NCBI RefSeq assembly: GCF_004209755.1
Contig: NZ_CP035913.1
Span: forward strand, 3,348,001 to 3,412,000
Direction of reading: 5' to 3'
Length of the DNA: 64,000 nucleotides
Origin: Pseudoduganella lutea
GTDB taxonomy: Bacteria > Pseudomonadota > Gammaproteobacteria > Burkholderiales > Burkholderiaceae_D
This document shows, piece after piece, positions 53,737-62,129 of this stretch. The notes beneath the pieces are model-generated. The model did not search any database. It was not told where the DNA came from and worked only from the letters and a program-made list of their open reading frames with translations. The position numbers were made by a program, and so were the translations under genes. The stretch's first letter is position 1; every line of letters starts with the position of its first letter.

Positions 53737-54968
53737 ATAATGTGCCCAACAAGGAATGCAGCCTGGGGTTGACGAGCGGCGCACCTGGACACCCCGTCGG
53801 CAACGTGACGAAGCTGTTGATTGTCGACGACCTGCCGGAAAACCTGCGCGCGCTGAACGCCATCATCCGGGCGGACAACCGCGCCGTGTACCAGGCGTCG
53901 TCCGGCGAGGAAGCGCTGGCGCTGCTGCTCGAACACGATTTCGCGCTGGCCATCCTGGACGTGCAGATGCCGGGCATGGACGGTTTCGAGCTGGCCGAAC
54001 TGATGCGCGGCACGGACAAGACGCGCCATATCCCGATCGTGTTCGTGAGCGCGGCCGGCAAGGAACTGAATTACGCGTTCAAGGGCTATGAAACGGGGGC
54101 CGTCGACTTCCTCTACAAGCCGCTCGATCCCGACGCGGTGCGCAGCAAGGTCAACGTGTTCGTCGACCTGCATTGCCAGCGCATGGAGATCCGCCGCCGG
54201 GTCGAAGAGCAGCACACCATGATGAACGAGCTGCGTGCGGCCCAGGAAGAACTGCGCTATGCGCTGCGCGTGCGCGACGAGTTCATGTCGATGGTGGCGC
54301 ACGAGCTGCGCACGCCGCTGAATACGCTGTTCCTGGGCACGCAGATGCGCAAGATGCAGCTCGAGCGCGGCAACCTCGAAGCGTTCGGCAAGCCGGCGCT
54401 GGAAAAGATGGTGGAAGGCGATGGCCGCCAGATCCAGGCCATGATCCGGCTGATCGACGACATGATGGACGTGTCGCGCATCCGCAGCGGCGTGCTGTCG
54501 ATCCGACCCGCCTGGACCGAATTGCAAGCCATGCTGCGCCGCCTGACGGACGACCTGTCGCGCCAGGCGCAGGATGCCGGCACCACCTTCGAGCTCGAGG
54601 CGCCCGAGACCGTGAGCGGCTGGTGGGACGAGTTCCGCATCGAGCAGGTGATCGTCAACCTGCTGACCAATGCGCTGCGCTATGGCGGCGGCAAGCCGGT
54701 GCGCATCCGCCTGACGACCAGCGACACGGAGGCGCGGGTGGACGTGATCGACCAGGGCCCCGGGATCGATGAAGCCATGCAGGCGCGCATCTTCCTGCCC
54801 TATGAGCGGGTGGCCGGCAACGGCGTGCCTTCCGGGCTGGGCCTGGGCTTGTACATTTCGCGGCAACTGGCCGAGGCGCACCGGGGCACGCTGACGGTGG
54901 CCAGCCGGCCAGGCGAGGGTTCCGTGTTTACGCTGGCGCTGCCCCGCCAGGAAAAGCCAGCCGCCTGA
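53733..54968 (+). CDS. Receiver-histidine kinase protein (REC-HisKA-HATPase)
   Basis: A 411-residue soluble protein. Residues 25-145 are a receiver (LLIVDDLPENLRALNAIIRA, phospho-Asp in AILDVQMPGMDGFE, switch Lys in YKPLD). A short helical linker leads to HisKA with [20 protein letters not shown] (about residue 188). The HATPase follows (NLLTNALRYGGGKPVRIRL, DQGPGIDEAM, GLGLGLYISRQLAEAH). The order receiver-then-kinase is that of a relay that reads an upstream kinase and controls another output. It overlaps the cheB gene by ATGA and ends the operon. Confidence 0.93.
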   Translation: MNNVPNKECSLGLTSGAPGHPVGNVTKLLIVDDLPENLRALNAIIRADNRAVYQASSGEEALALLLEHDFALAILDVQMPGMDGFELAELMRGTDKTRHIPIVFVSAAGKELNYAFKGYETGAVDFLYKPLDPDAVRSKVNVFVDLHCQRMEIRRRVEEQHTMMNELRAAQEELRYALRVRDEFMSMVAHELRTPLNTLFLGTQMRKMQLERGNLEAFGKPALEKMVEGDGRQIQAMIRLIDDMMDVSRIRSGVLSIRPAWTELQAMLRRLTDDLSRQAQDAGTTFELEAPETVSGWWDEFRIEQVIVNLLTNALRYGGGKPVRIRLTTSDTEARVDVIDQGPGIDEAMQARIFLPYERVAGNGVPSGLGLGLYISRQLAEAHRGTLTVASRPGEGSVFTLALPRQEKPAA

Positions 54969-55042
54969 TCCGCCGGCCGGTTTTCGTGCCATGCTTGCCC
55001 GTTTTCCTGCGTTTCGTACAATGCACTGAAGGAGGGCATGCC

Positions 55043-55501
55043 GTGAAGCGCGATTGGCCCATCGATGGCAGGCGGGAATGGCTGGTGCGGCGCAACTGTT
55101 CGCTGACACCACGGCAAACCACGGTCGCATGGGCGGCGTTGCTCTGCCTGTCGCTGGCCATCGGGCTGTTCTTCACCTGGCAGGGCGCCTGGTACGTGCT
55201 GGTATTTTCCGCAGTGGAAATGACTGCCGTGACGGCCGCCTTCATCGTCTACAGCCGGCATGCCACCGATAGCGACCGCATCGTGTACGAGGACCATGTC
55301 TTGTACGTGCAAAAGGTGCGCGGCGGCCACACCTCCACCATCTCGCTCGACCCCACCTGGCTGCGCATCGTGGCCCCGCAACGGCGCCGCGACCCGATCC
55401 TGCTCATCGCGCGCGGCATCACCGTCGACGTCGGCACCTGGCTGCCCGAAGAGCCCCGCCGCGCGCTGGCGCGTGAGCTGCGCAAGGAACTCGCCCAATA
55501 A
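55043..55501 (+). CDS. DUF2244 membrane protein
   Basis: A 152-residue inner-membrane protein with two adjacent helices (WAALLCLSLAIGLFFTW and YVLVFSAVEMTAVTAAFIVY) in the first 75 residues and a C-terminal beta-rich region. The pattern RNCSLTPRQTTVAW and LPEEPRRALARELRKEL are typical of DUF2244, found beside cytochrome oxidase genes in proteobacteria; no such gene adjoins it here. I chose GTG 55043 because GGAGGG stands 6 bases upstream. The repeat element at 55511-55574 begins 9 bases after the stop. Confidence 0.85.
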   Translation: MKRDWPIDGRREWLVRRNCSLTPRQTTVAWAALLCLSLAIGLFFTWQGAWYVLVFSAVEMTAVTAAFIVYSRHATDSDRIVYEDHVLYVQKVRGGHTSTISLDPTWLRIVAPQRRRDPILLIARGITVDVGTWLPEEPRRALARELRKELAQ

Positions 55502-55510
55502 CTGCCGGCA

Positions 55511-55574
55511 AAACTGGGGACGTACCCTGGTTTCCAGGAAATCTTGCCTGAGAACCAGGGTACGTCCCCAGTTT
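55511..55574. repeat. 64-nt inverted-repeat element, GGGGACGTACCC family
   Basis: Arms AAACTGGGGACGTACCCTGG plus TT, and their complement, pair almost perfectly around about 18 bases. The core ACTGGGGACG-ACCC is shared with the element at 16598-16725. It follows the DUF2244 stop and ends in a T run, so it can also act as a terminator. Confidence 0.75.
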
Positions 55575-55660
55575 TTCTTTGGCGCATTTGTCTACAGTCG
55601 TGATTGGAGCCCTACCTGTACGGCAAAACCTTCTGTAAAAAAATTGATACATGTCCAAAG

Positions 55661-55689
55661 TTGCCGGGACGAATATAGAAAGGTATAAA
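55661..55689 (+). promoter_or_regulatory. Candidate promoter of the iorAB-sox operon
   Basis: TTGCCG (55661-55666), a 17-base spacer and TATAAA (55684-55689) lie 50 bases before the first ATG in an AT-rich stretch. This is a sigma70-type guess; no activator site was recognised. Confidence 0.45.
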
Positions 55690-55738
55690 ACAAGTAATAT
55701 ATTTGCGCTGCGCACCCAAACTCTTCAGGAGACCAGGC

Positions 55739-56239
55739 ATGAAGCTGAACGTGAACGGACAGGTCCGCGAATTCGACGCGGAAGACGATACCCCGCTGCT
55801 GTGGGTTCTGCGCGAACAGCTGGGCTTGACCGGCACCAAGTACGGCTGCGGCATCGCCCAGTGCGGCGCCTGCACCGTGCACATCGATGGCGAGGCGATG
55901 CGCAGCTGCGTGCGGCCGGTTTCCACGGTGACCGAACAGATGAAGATCGTGACGATCGAGGGCCTGTCGCCGGATGGTTCGCACCCCGTGCAGAAAGCGT
56001 GGGCGGCGCTGGACGTGCCGCAATGCGGCTTCTGCCAGAGCGGCATGATCATGGCCGCCACCGCGCTGCTGAAGGAAAAACCAAAACCCACCGATGCCGA
56101 CATCGACATGGCGATGACGAACATCTGCCGCTGCGGCACCTATAACCGTGTGCGCAAGGCGATCCACGTGGTGGCGCGCGGCGGCGATGCGAAGAGCGCA
56201 GGTCTGGCCATCGAACACCGCGAAGGGAGCAAGGCATGA
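55739..56239 (+). CDS. iorA: [2Fe-2S] subunit of a molybdenum hydroxylase (IorA-like)
   Basis: A 166-residue ferredoxin-type subunit. The plant-type cluster motif is [20 protein letters not shown] near residues 38-57 plus a fourth Cys at RSCVRP. The second cluster helical domain has [20 protein letters not shown] and [16 protein letters not shown]. It shuttles electrons from the Mo cofactor subunit to an acceptor, like isoquinoline 1-oxidoreductase alpha and aldehyde oxidases. CAGGAG precedes the ATG. It overlaps the large-subunit gene by 4 bases. Confidence 0.92.
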   Translation: MKLNVNGQVREFDAEDDTPLLWVLREQLGLTGTKYGCGIAQCGACTVHIDGEAMRSCVRPVSTVTEQMKIVTIEGLSPDGSHPVQKAWAALDVPQCGFCQSGMIMAATALLKEKPKPTDADIDMAMTNICRCGTYNRVRKAIHVVARGGDAKSAGLAIEHREGSKA

Positions 56240-58398
56240 GTAACGTCACCAGCCCGGCGCGCCGCCGTTTCCTGGGCCAGTCCGCCGGCCTCGTCGTCGC
56301 GTTCCACATTCCGTTCGCCGCGCAGGCGCAGGCGGCACCAAGCCCCGAAGTCAACGCATGGGTCGTCGTGAAACCGGACGATACCATCGTCATCCGCATC
56401 GCGCGCTCCGAGATGGGGCAGGGAACCTTGACGGGCCTGGCGCAGCTGGTGGCGGAAGAGCTGGACGCGGACTGGAGCAAGGTCACCACCGAGTATCCGA
56501 CTCCGGGCACGAACCTGGCCCGCAAGCGCGTATGGGGCAGTTTTTCCACCGGCGGCAGCAACGGCGTGCGCGGCTCGCATGAGTACGTGCGCAAGGGCGG
56601 CGCAGCCGCGCGGATGATGCTGGTGCAGGCCGCGGCGACGCAGTGGGGCGTGCCGGCAACGGAATGCCGCGCCGCGAACAGCGTGATCACGCACGTGCCG
56701 AGCGGTCGCACCGTCACGTATGGCAAGGTGGCCGATGCGGCCGGCAAGCTGGAGGCGCCGCAGGAAATCGTGGTAAAGGATCCGAAGGAATGGAAGATCG
56801 CCGGCAAGCGCCTCGCGCGCCTCGATACCGTCGACAAGACGACTGGCAAGCAGGTCTACGGCATGGACCTTGCCATGCCCGGCATGCTGAACGCGGCGAT
56901 CAAGGATTGCCCGGTGTTCGGCGGCAAGGTGAAAAGCTTCAACGCCGACGCGATCAAGGGCAAGCCGGGCGTGAAGAAGGTGCTGCAGGTCGGCGATTCC
57001 GCCGTGGCCGTGGTGGCCGATACGTGGTGGCGCGCCAAGACCGCGCTCGATGCGCTGCCGATCGAATGGGACAAGGGGCCGAACGCGAACCTGTCCAGCA
57101 AGGACGTGGCGGCAACGCTCAAGGCGGGGCTCGATGCGCCGGAAGCGGCGGTCGGTAACGAGAACGGCGATGTGAAGGCCGCGCTGGCCGGTGCTGCGCG
57201 CCGCATCGAGGCCGTATATTCGTATCCGCACCAGAACCACGCGACGATGGAAACGATGAACGCCACCGCGCGCTGGACACCGGAGCGCTGCGAGGTCTGG
57301 ACGCCCACGCAGAACGGCGAGGCGGCGCTGGCCGCCGCGTCGGAAGCGGCCGGCCTGCCGCAGGATAAATGCGACGTGTACAAGATCCACCTGGGCGGCG
57401 GCTTCGGCCGGCGCGGCGCCGTGCACGACTGGGTGCGCCAGACGGTGCAGATCGCCAAGGAAATGCCGGGCACCCCGGTAAAACTGATCTGGACCCGCGA
57501 GGAAGACATGTTGCACGGCCGCTATCACCCGGTCACGCAGTGCAAATTGACAGCAGGGCTGGACAAGGCAGGCAATGTGACGGCGCTGCACATGCGCATT
57601 TCTGGCCAGTCGATCGTGGCATCGCTCTTCCCCGGCAATATCAAGAACGGCAAGGATGGTGCCGTGTTCCAGGGCCTGAACGCGCCGGGCACGGATGCGT
57701 CGATCGGCTATACGGTGCCGAACCTGCTGGTGGACCATGCGATGCGCAACCCGCCCGTGCCGCCGGGCTTCTGGCGCGGCGTGAACCTGAACCAGAATGC
57801 CATCTACCTGGAATGCTTCATCGACGAGATCGCGCACGCCACGAAGCAGGACCCGCTGGCCCTGCGCCGCAAGCTGATGAAGGACAGCCCGAAGCACCTG
57901 GCGGTGCTGGACGCGGTGGCGGCGCGGATCGGCTGGAACAAGAAGCCGAAGAAGGGCGTCTTCCGAGGCCTGGCGCAAACGCATGGCTTCGGCAGCTACG
58001 TGGCCGCGTGTGCCGAAGTCTCCGTGGACAAGGAAGGCAAGCTCAAGATCCACCGCATCGTGGCCGCCACCGACCCGGGCCACGCCGTGAACCCGCAGCA
58101 GATCGAGGCGCAGGTGGAAGGCTCTTTCGTCTACGGTCTGTCCGCGGCGCTGTACGGCGAATGCACGGTCAAGGACGGGCAGATGGAGCAATCGAACTTC
58201 GACACTTACCAGGTCATGAAGCTGGACGAGATGCCGGCCGTGGAGACGATCATCATTCCATCCGGCGGCTTCTGGGGCGGCGTGGGCGAGCCGACGATCG
58301 CCGTCGCGGCACCGGCCGTGCTCAATGCGATCTTCGCCGCCACCGGCAAGCGGATACGCGACCTGCCGCTGAAGAACCACAGCCTGAAAAAGGCTTGA
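56236..58398 (+). CDS. iorB: Molybdopterin-binding subunit of an IorB-like hydroxylase, Tat-exported
   Basis: A 720-residue molybdenum-cofactor subunit. A twin-arginine signal ([20 protein letters not shown]) places it in the periplasm. Mo-cofactor contacts are suggested by [60 protein letters not shown] and, near the end, [20 protein letters not shown] with the catalytic-type Glu. The family oxidises N-heterocycles or aldehydes; the substrate here is unknown. The usual partner is a membrane cytochrome c; here sox genes follow after 6 bases, so electrons may go to these cytochromes (inference). Confidence 0.9.
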   Translation: MSNVTSPARRRFLGQSAGLVVAFHIPFAAQAQAAPSPEVNAWVVVKPDDTIVIRIARSEMGQGTLTGLAQLVAEELDADWSKVTTEYPTPGTNLARKRVWGSFSTGGSNGVRGSHEYVRKGGAAARMMLVQAAATQWGVPATECRAANSVITHVPSGRTVTYGKVADAAGKLEAPQEIVVKDPKEWKIAGKRLARLDTVDKTTGKQVYGMDLAMPGMLNAAIKDCPVFGGKVKSFNADAIKGKPGVKKVLQVGDSAVAVVADTWWRAKTALDALPIEWDKGPNANLSSKDVAATLKAGLDAPEAAVGNENGDVKAALAGAARRIEAVYSYPHQNHATMETMNATARWTPERCEVWTPTQNGEAALAAASEAAGLPQDKCDVYKIHLGGGFGRRGAVHDWVRQTVQIAKEMPGTPVKLIWTREEDMLHGRYHPVTQCKLTAGLDKAGNVTALHMRISGQSIVASLFPGNIKNGKDGAVFQGLNAPGTDASIGYTVPNLLVDHAMRNPPVPPGFWRGVNLNQNAIYLECFIDEIAHATKQDPLALRRKLMKDSPKHLAVLDAVAARIGWNKKPKKGVFRGLAQTHGFGSYVAACAEVSVDKEGKLKIHRIVAATDPGHAVNPQQIEAQVEGSFVYGLSAALYGECTVKDGQMEQSNFDTYQVMKLDEMPAVETIIIPSGGFWGGVGEPTIAVAAPAVLNAIFAATGKRIRDLPLKNHSLKKA

Positions 58399-58404
58399 GC
58401 AACC

Positions 58405-58908
58405 ATGGCCGGCTGCGAGGGCGGCAGCATAACGATGGCCGAGGGGACTGACCCCGCTACTGTTACCGCTTCCCCGTGGCTGGTAACGGTGGCCAGGGGT
58501 CTGTCCCCGGTGATGCTGGCACTGGCATCCCATGCCCATGCGTTCGACGGCATCCCCAACCCGCTCCCCGGCGCCACCGCCGGCGACCCCCAGCGCGGCC
58601 GTGCCATCGTGGCCGACCGCCACGTGGGCCTGTGCCTGCTGTGCCACTCGGCCCCGATCACCGAGGAGCGCTTCCAGGGCGACCTGGCGCCAAGCCTGGC
58701 CGGCGCCGGCAGTCGCTGGACGATCCCTCAACTGCGCCTGCGCATCGCCGACTCCTCCCGCCTGAATCCGGCCACAATCATGCCGTCGTACTACCGCACC
58801 GAAGGGTTGACGCGCGTGGCGCCAGCCCATGCGGGCAAGACGATCCTGAGCGCCCAGCAGATCGAGGATGTCGTAGCCTACCTTGCCACGTTGAAGGACA
58901 CGCCATGA
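58405..58908 (+). CDS. soxX: SoxX-like monoheme cytochrome c with an unusual N-terminus
   Basis: A 167-residue secreted cytochrome. The single heme motif is CLLCH near residue 77 (GLCLLCHSAPITEERFQGDL). TIPQLRLRIADSSRLNPATI, IMPSYYRTEGLTRVAP and QIEDVVAYLATLK match SoxX, which with SoxA attaches thiosulfate-type sulfur to SoxYZ. The predicted signal region is odd. The 66-base inverted repeat at 58443-58508 lies within it, so about 35 residues before the cleavage site (HAHAFDG) come partly from a repeat. Starts at ATG 58405, 58435 or 58513 are possible; only the first two give a long enough leader. It overlaps soxY by ATGA. Confidence 0.82.
   Translation: MAGCEGGSITMAEGTDPATVTASPWLVTVARGLSPVMLALASHAHAFDGIPNPLPGATAGDPQRGRAIVADRHVGLCLLCHSAPITEERFQGDLAPSLAGAGSRWTIPQLRLRIADSSRLNPATIMPSYYRTEGLTRVAPAHAGKTILSAQQIEDVVAYLATLKDTP
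58443..58508. repeat. 66-nt inverted repeat within the SoxX signal-peptide region
   Basis: Outer arms GGGGACTGACCCC and GGGGTCTGTCCCC pair with one mismatch. Inner arms ACTGTTACC and GGTAACGGT pair with one mismatch. The GGGGAC...GTCCCC ends recall the elements at 16598 and 55511, but the arms differ, so it is a relative at most. It stays in frame through soxX. Confidence 0.65.
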
Positions 58909-59369
58909 GTTCGCCGAACCAGCCCCTGAACCACCACTGCCGCCAACTGCTCGCTGCCGGCACACTGCTGGCGCTGGTGCGCCCGGTGGCGGCCACGCCG
59001 CAGCAGATGGCGTCCGCGATCTCGGCCTACACCGGCAACCGGCTGCCGCAAACGGGCCGCGTCAAATTCGAGATCGCCCAACTGATCGACAACGGCAATG
59101 CCGTGCCCGTGACGATCCGCGTCGAGAGTCCCTTGACCGCCGAAGATCACGTGACCGGTATCGCCATCTTCAACGAGAAGAATCCGGAAACCGATGTGGT
59201 GCGCTTCACGCTGGGCCCGCGCGCGGGCAAGGCGGAGGTATCGACCCGCATCCGCCTCGCCACGTCGCAAAAGCTGGTGGCGGTGGCGAAAATGAGCGAT
59301 GGCAGCTGCTGGCAGCAGACGGTCGACGTGATCGTCACGCTGGCCGCCTGCATCGAGGGAGAGGTGTAA
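58905..59369 (+). CDS. soxY: SoxY-like sulfur carrier with atypical C-terminus
   Basis: A 154-residue secreted protein. The signal region (MSSPNQPLNHHCRQLLAAGT and on) has no clear RR, unlike many SoxY with Tat signals, but a hydrophobic segment LLAAGTLLALVRPVAA is followed by AT. The SoxY fold is indicated by LPQTGRVKFEIAQLIDNGNA, VPVTIRVESPLTAEDHVTGI and the beta strands near the end. In SoxY the sulfur chain is bound to the Cys of a C-terminal GGCGG arm. Here the end is VTLAACIEGEV: a Cys is present, the glycines are not, and five residues follow it. Carrier function is therefore uncertain. ATGA overlap with soxX, one-base overlap with soxZ. Confidence 0.8.
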   Translation: MSSPNQPLNHHCRQLLAAGTLLALVRPVAATPQQMASAISAYTGNRLPQTGRVKFEIAQLIDNGNAVPVTIRVESPLTAEDHVTGIAIFNEKNPETDVVRFTLGPRAGKAEVSTRIRLATSQKLVAVAKMSDGSCWQQTVDVIVTLAACIEGEV

Positions 59370-59692
59370 TGGCGCGCGCCCTGGTTCACATGCCGAAAAC
59401 GGCAAAGGCGGGCGAGGTGATCGAGATCCGCGCCCTGATCGCCCACCCGATGGAGTCGGGTTACCGCCCCGGTGCCGATGGCAAGACAGTACCGCAGGAC
59501 ATTATCCGCCAGTTCACGTGCAGCTACGATGGCGAACAGGTGTTTGCCGCCGAGCTGCATCCGGCGATTTCCGCCAACCCGTACATCGCGTTTTTCACCG
59601 TGGCAGTAAAAACCGGCACGCTGGAATTCACGTGGGCCGGCGATAACGGTTTTACGCAGACCGAGCGCATGGCGCTCACCATCCTGCCATGA
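59369..59692 (+). CDS. soxZ: SoxZ-like sulfur-carrier partner
   Basis: A 107-residue protein, leaderless as usual for SoxZ, which is exported bound to SoxY. ALVHMPKTAKAGEVIEIRAL, IAHPMESGYRPGADGKTVPQ, IIRQFTCSYDGEQVFAAELH and AISANPYIAFFTVAVKTGTL match SoxZ well; the HPMESGxRxxxxG segment is distinctive. It starts inside the soxY stop (TAATG) and ends with an ATGA overlap into soxA. Confidence 0.92.
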   Translation: MARALVHMPKTAKAGEVIEIRALIAHPMESGYRPGADGKTVPQDIIRQFTCSYDGEQVFAAELHPAISANPYIAFFTVAVKTGTLEFTWAGDNGFTQTERMALTILP

Positions 59693-60465
59693 AAGCGGCA
59701 CTTGCCGGGCTGGTGGTTGTGGCGCTCGCCGCATCGGCGCAGGCACCGGCACCGGCACAATCATCAGCACAAGACATGCGCAAGTCCGGTTCGGCGTTCA
59801 TGGGCGAATCCACGCGGGCGATGCAGCGCGACGATACGCAAAATCCTGCAATGCTATGGGTAGCGAACGGGGAGGCTGCCTGGCATACGGGGGCGAAAAA
59901 AAGCTGCACCGCGTGCCACGGCGATGCAACGAAGAGCATGCGCGGCGTGGCGGCGCGCTTTCCGGCATTCGACAAGAGCGCCGGCAAGGTAATCACGCTC
60001 GGCCAGCGCATCGAACAGTGCCGCGTCGGCAAGCAGGGCATGCCGCCATCGAAGCCGGAAGCCGATGAATTGCTGGCGCTGCAGTCCTATATCGCGCTGC
60101 AATCGCGCGGCATGCCCGTTGCACCGCCGCGCGATGCCCCGACCAGTGCAGCGGCTGAACGGGGCAGGGCGCTGTTCGCCCAGCGCATCGGGCAATTGAA
60201 CCTGTCGTGCGCGCAGTGCCATGACGCCAACTGGGGCCGCAAGCTGGCCGGCGCCACGATCCCGCAGGGCCACGCCAATGCCTACCCGATCTACCGGCTC
60301 GAATGGCAAGGCATGGGCAGCCTGCAGCGGCGGCTGCGCAATTGCATGACGGGCGTGCGCGCGGCGGTGCCGCCGCCAGATGCGCAAGACCTGATCGATC
60401 TCGAAGCATGGCTGGCATTGCGGGCCGAAGGCATGACAATGGAATCTCCGGGAGTTCGTCCATGA
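59689..60465 (+). CDS. soxA: SoxA-like diheme cytochrome c
   Basis: A 258-residue secreted cytochrome with a signal peptide MKAALAGLVVVALAASAQAP. Heme motifs are SCTACHGDATKSMRG and SCAQCHDANWGRKLAG. QGHANAYPIYRLEWQGMGSL and RRLRNCMTGVRAAVPPPDAQ include the conserved Cys that becomes the active-site cysteine persulfide ligand in SoxA. It should work with SoxX to load thiosulfate-type sulfur on SoxYZ. ATGA overlap with the next cytochrome gene. Confidence 0.93.
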   Translation: MKAALAGLVVVALAASAQAPAPAQSSAQDMRKSGSAFMGESTRAMQRDDTQNPAMLWVANGEAAWHTGAKKSCTACHGDATKSMRGVAARFPAFDKSAGKVITLGQRIEQCRVGKQGMPPSKPEADELLALQSYIALQSRGMPVAPPRDAPTSAAAERGRALFAQRIGQLNLSCAQCHDANWGRKLAGATIPQGHANAYPIYRLEWQGMGSLQRRLRNCMTGVRAAVPPPDAQDLIDLEAWLALRAEGMTMESPGVRP

Positions 60466-60797
60466 AACGCATGACGTTGTCGACGCTGGCGCTGGTACCG
60501 GTGCTTGCGCTGGTGTGCACTCCGGCTTTTGCCGCCGAACCGGTCAGTGCCGGCGAGCGCCTGGCCGCCACGTGCACCGCCTGCCACGGCACGCGTGGCA
60601 ATACCGCCGGCACGGCGCTGCCGCCGCTGGCCGGCCAGTCAAAGGAAACGCTGCTGGCGAACCTGAAGGCGTTCAAGGAGGGCAGCCGTCCCGCCACCAT
60701 CATGACCCAGCTGGCCAAGGGTTACACGGACGAGCAGCTTGCCCAGATCGCCGCCTGGTTCGCCGCGCAACGCGGAGAAAAGGGAGAAAAGCCATGA
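60462..60797 (+). CDS. Small cytochrome c (c553/SoxE-like)
   Basis: A 111-residue periplasmic cytochrome with a signal peptide (MKRMTLSTLALVPVLALVCT). It has one heme motif CTACHGTRGNTAG near residue 37 and a Met ligand in ATIMTQLAKGYTDEQLAQIA, typical of class I c553 electron carriers. It is a probable electron acceptor of the following flavoprotein (flavocytochrome c pair) and perhaps of SoxXA or the IorAB enzyme (inference). ATGA overlaps on both sides. Confidence 0.9.
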   Translation: MKRMTLSTLALVPVLALVCTPAFAAEPVSAGERLAATCTACHGTRGNTAGTALPPLAGQSKETLLANLKAFKEGSRPATIMTQLAKGYTDEQLAQIAAWFAAQRGEKGEKP

Positions 60798-62050
60798 AGC
60801 GCCGCGACCTGCTGCAAGCGGCCGGCGCGGCAATGGTGCTGGCCGGCTGCGCCGCGGTGGCACCGCGCGCGAAGCCGCACGTGGTCGTCATTGGTGGCGG
60901 CTACGGTGGCGCCGCCGCGGCACGCTACGTGCGGCTGTGGAGTGCGGGTGAAGTGGACGTGACACTGGTAGAGCCGAATCCGGCCTTCATCTCGTGCCCG
61001 CTGTCGAACCTGGTGCTGGGCGGCTCGCGCCGCATCGGCGACCTGACGCACGGCTACGATGCGCTGGGTACCCGGCATGGCATCCGCATCGTGCGGGACA
61101 GCGCTACCGCCATCGATACCGACAAGCGTACGGTGGTGCTGGCAGGCGGTGACCGGCTGGCCTATGACCGCCTGATCGTCTCGCCCGGCATCGAGTTCCT
61201 GTTCGGCGAGTTGCCGGGCATGACTGCCGACGGGCCGATCCTGCATGCGTGGAAAGCCGGCGCGCAAACGGTCGCGCTGCGCGCGCAGCTCGAGGCGATG
61301 CCGGATGGCGGCGTGTATGCATTGACGGTGCCGCCCGCGCCATACCGCTGCCCGCCCGGCCCCTACGAGCGCGCATGCCAGGTGGCGCACTACTTCAGCC
61401 GCCACAAGCCGCGCTCGAAGGTGCTGCTGCTCGATGCCAACGAGGACGTGGTATCGAAGGGGCCGCTGTTCAAGCGGATCTGGAAGGAGCGTTATGACGG
61501 CATCGTCGAGTACCGGCCCGGCTTTCGCGCGGTGGAAATCGATACAGCCGGGCGCACTGCGGTGTCGGAACTGGGCGAGAAGGTAAAGGCCGATGTGCTG
61601 AACGTGATCCCGCCCCATCGTGCCGGCGCGATCGCCACGAGTGCCGGCCTGGCCAACGTCAACGCGCGCTGGTGCGAGGTCGATTTCATCACGTTCGAAT
61701 CGAAGCAGGCACCCCATGTGCACGTGATCGGCGACGCGATCCAGACCGCGCCGCTGATGCCCAAGTCAGCCCACATGGCGAACCAGCACGCCAAGGTGTG
61801 CGCCGCGGCGGTCGTCGACCTGCTCGCGAACCGCGCACCGAACGCCGCGCCGATGCTGACCAACACGTGCTACAGCTTCGTGTCGGACCGGGACGTGATC
61901 CATGTCGCATCGGTGCACGCGTGGGATGCCGCGAAGAAGACACTGCTCGTGGTGCCGGGCTCCGGCGGACTGTCGAAGGAGGCGAATGCGCTGGAGGGGG
62001 CGTATGCGCTGAGCTGGGCGGCGACCATCTGGGCCGATACGCTGGGGTGA
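60794..62050 (+). CDS. Flavocytochrome c sulfide dehydrogenase-type flavoprotein (SoxF/FccB-like)
   Basis: A 418-residue periplasmic flavoprotein. The N-terminus MKRRDLLQAAGAAMVLAGCA combines a twin-arginine motif with a possible lipobox (LAGC), so it may be a Tat lipoprotein. The FAD fold is HVVVIGGGYGGAAAARYVRL. The two redox cysteines of sulfide dehydrogenase are visible in FISCPLSNLVLGGSRRIGDL and LTNTCYSFVSDRDVIHVAS. It oxidises sulfide and passes electrons to the small cytochrome encoded just before. Last gene of the tight iorAB-sox operon. No SoxB, SoxC or SoxD gene follows. Confidence 0.92.
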   Translation: MKRRDLLQAAGAAMVLAGCAAVAPRAKPHVVVIGGGYGGAAAARYVRLWSAGEVDVTLVEPNPAFISCPLSNLVLGGSRRIGDLTHGYDALGTRHGIRIVRDSATAIDTDKRTVVLAGGDRLAYDRLIVSPGIEFLFGELPGMTADGPILHAWKAGAQTVALRAQLEAMPDGGVYALTVPPAPYRCPPGPYERACQVAHYFSRHKPRSKVLLLDANEDVVSKGPLFKRIWKERYDGIVEYRPGFRAVEIDTAGRTAVSELGEKVKADVLNVIPPHRAGAIATSAGLANVNARWCEVDFITFESKQAPHVHVIGDAIQTAPLMPKSAHMANQHAKVCAAAVVDLLANRAPNAAPMLTNTCYSFVSDRDVIHVASVHAWDAAKKTLLVVPGSGGLSKEANALEGAYALSWAATIWADTLG

Positions 62051-62129
62051 CGGCTTTCATCATCGCGGCCTGGGCATACTTGCCGCTTGCCTGGGTATAA
62101 TCGCCGGCCGTTTTTCTTTCCCACTTTTC

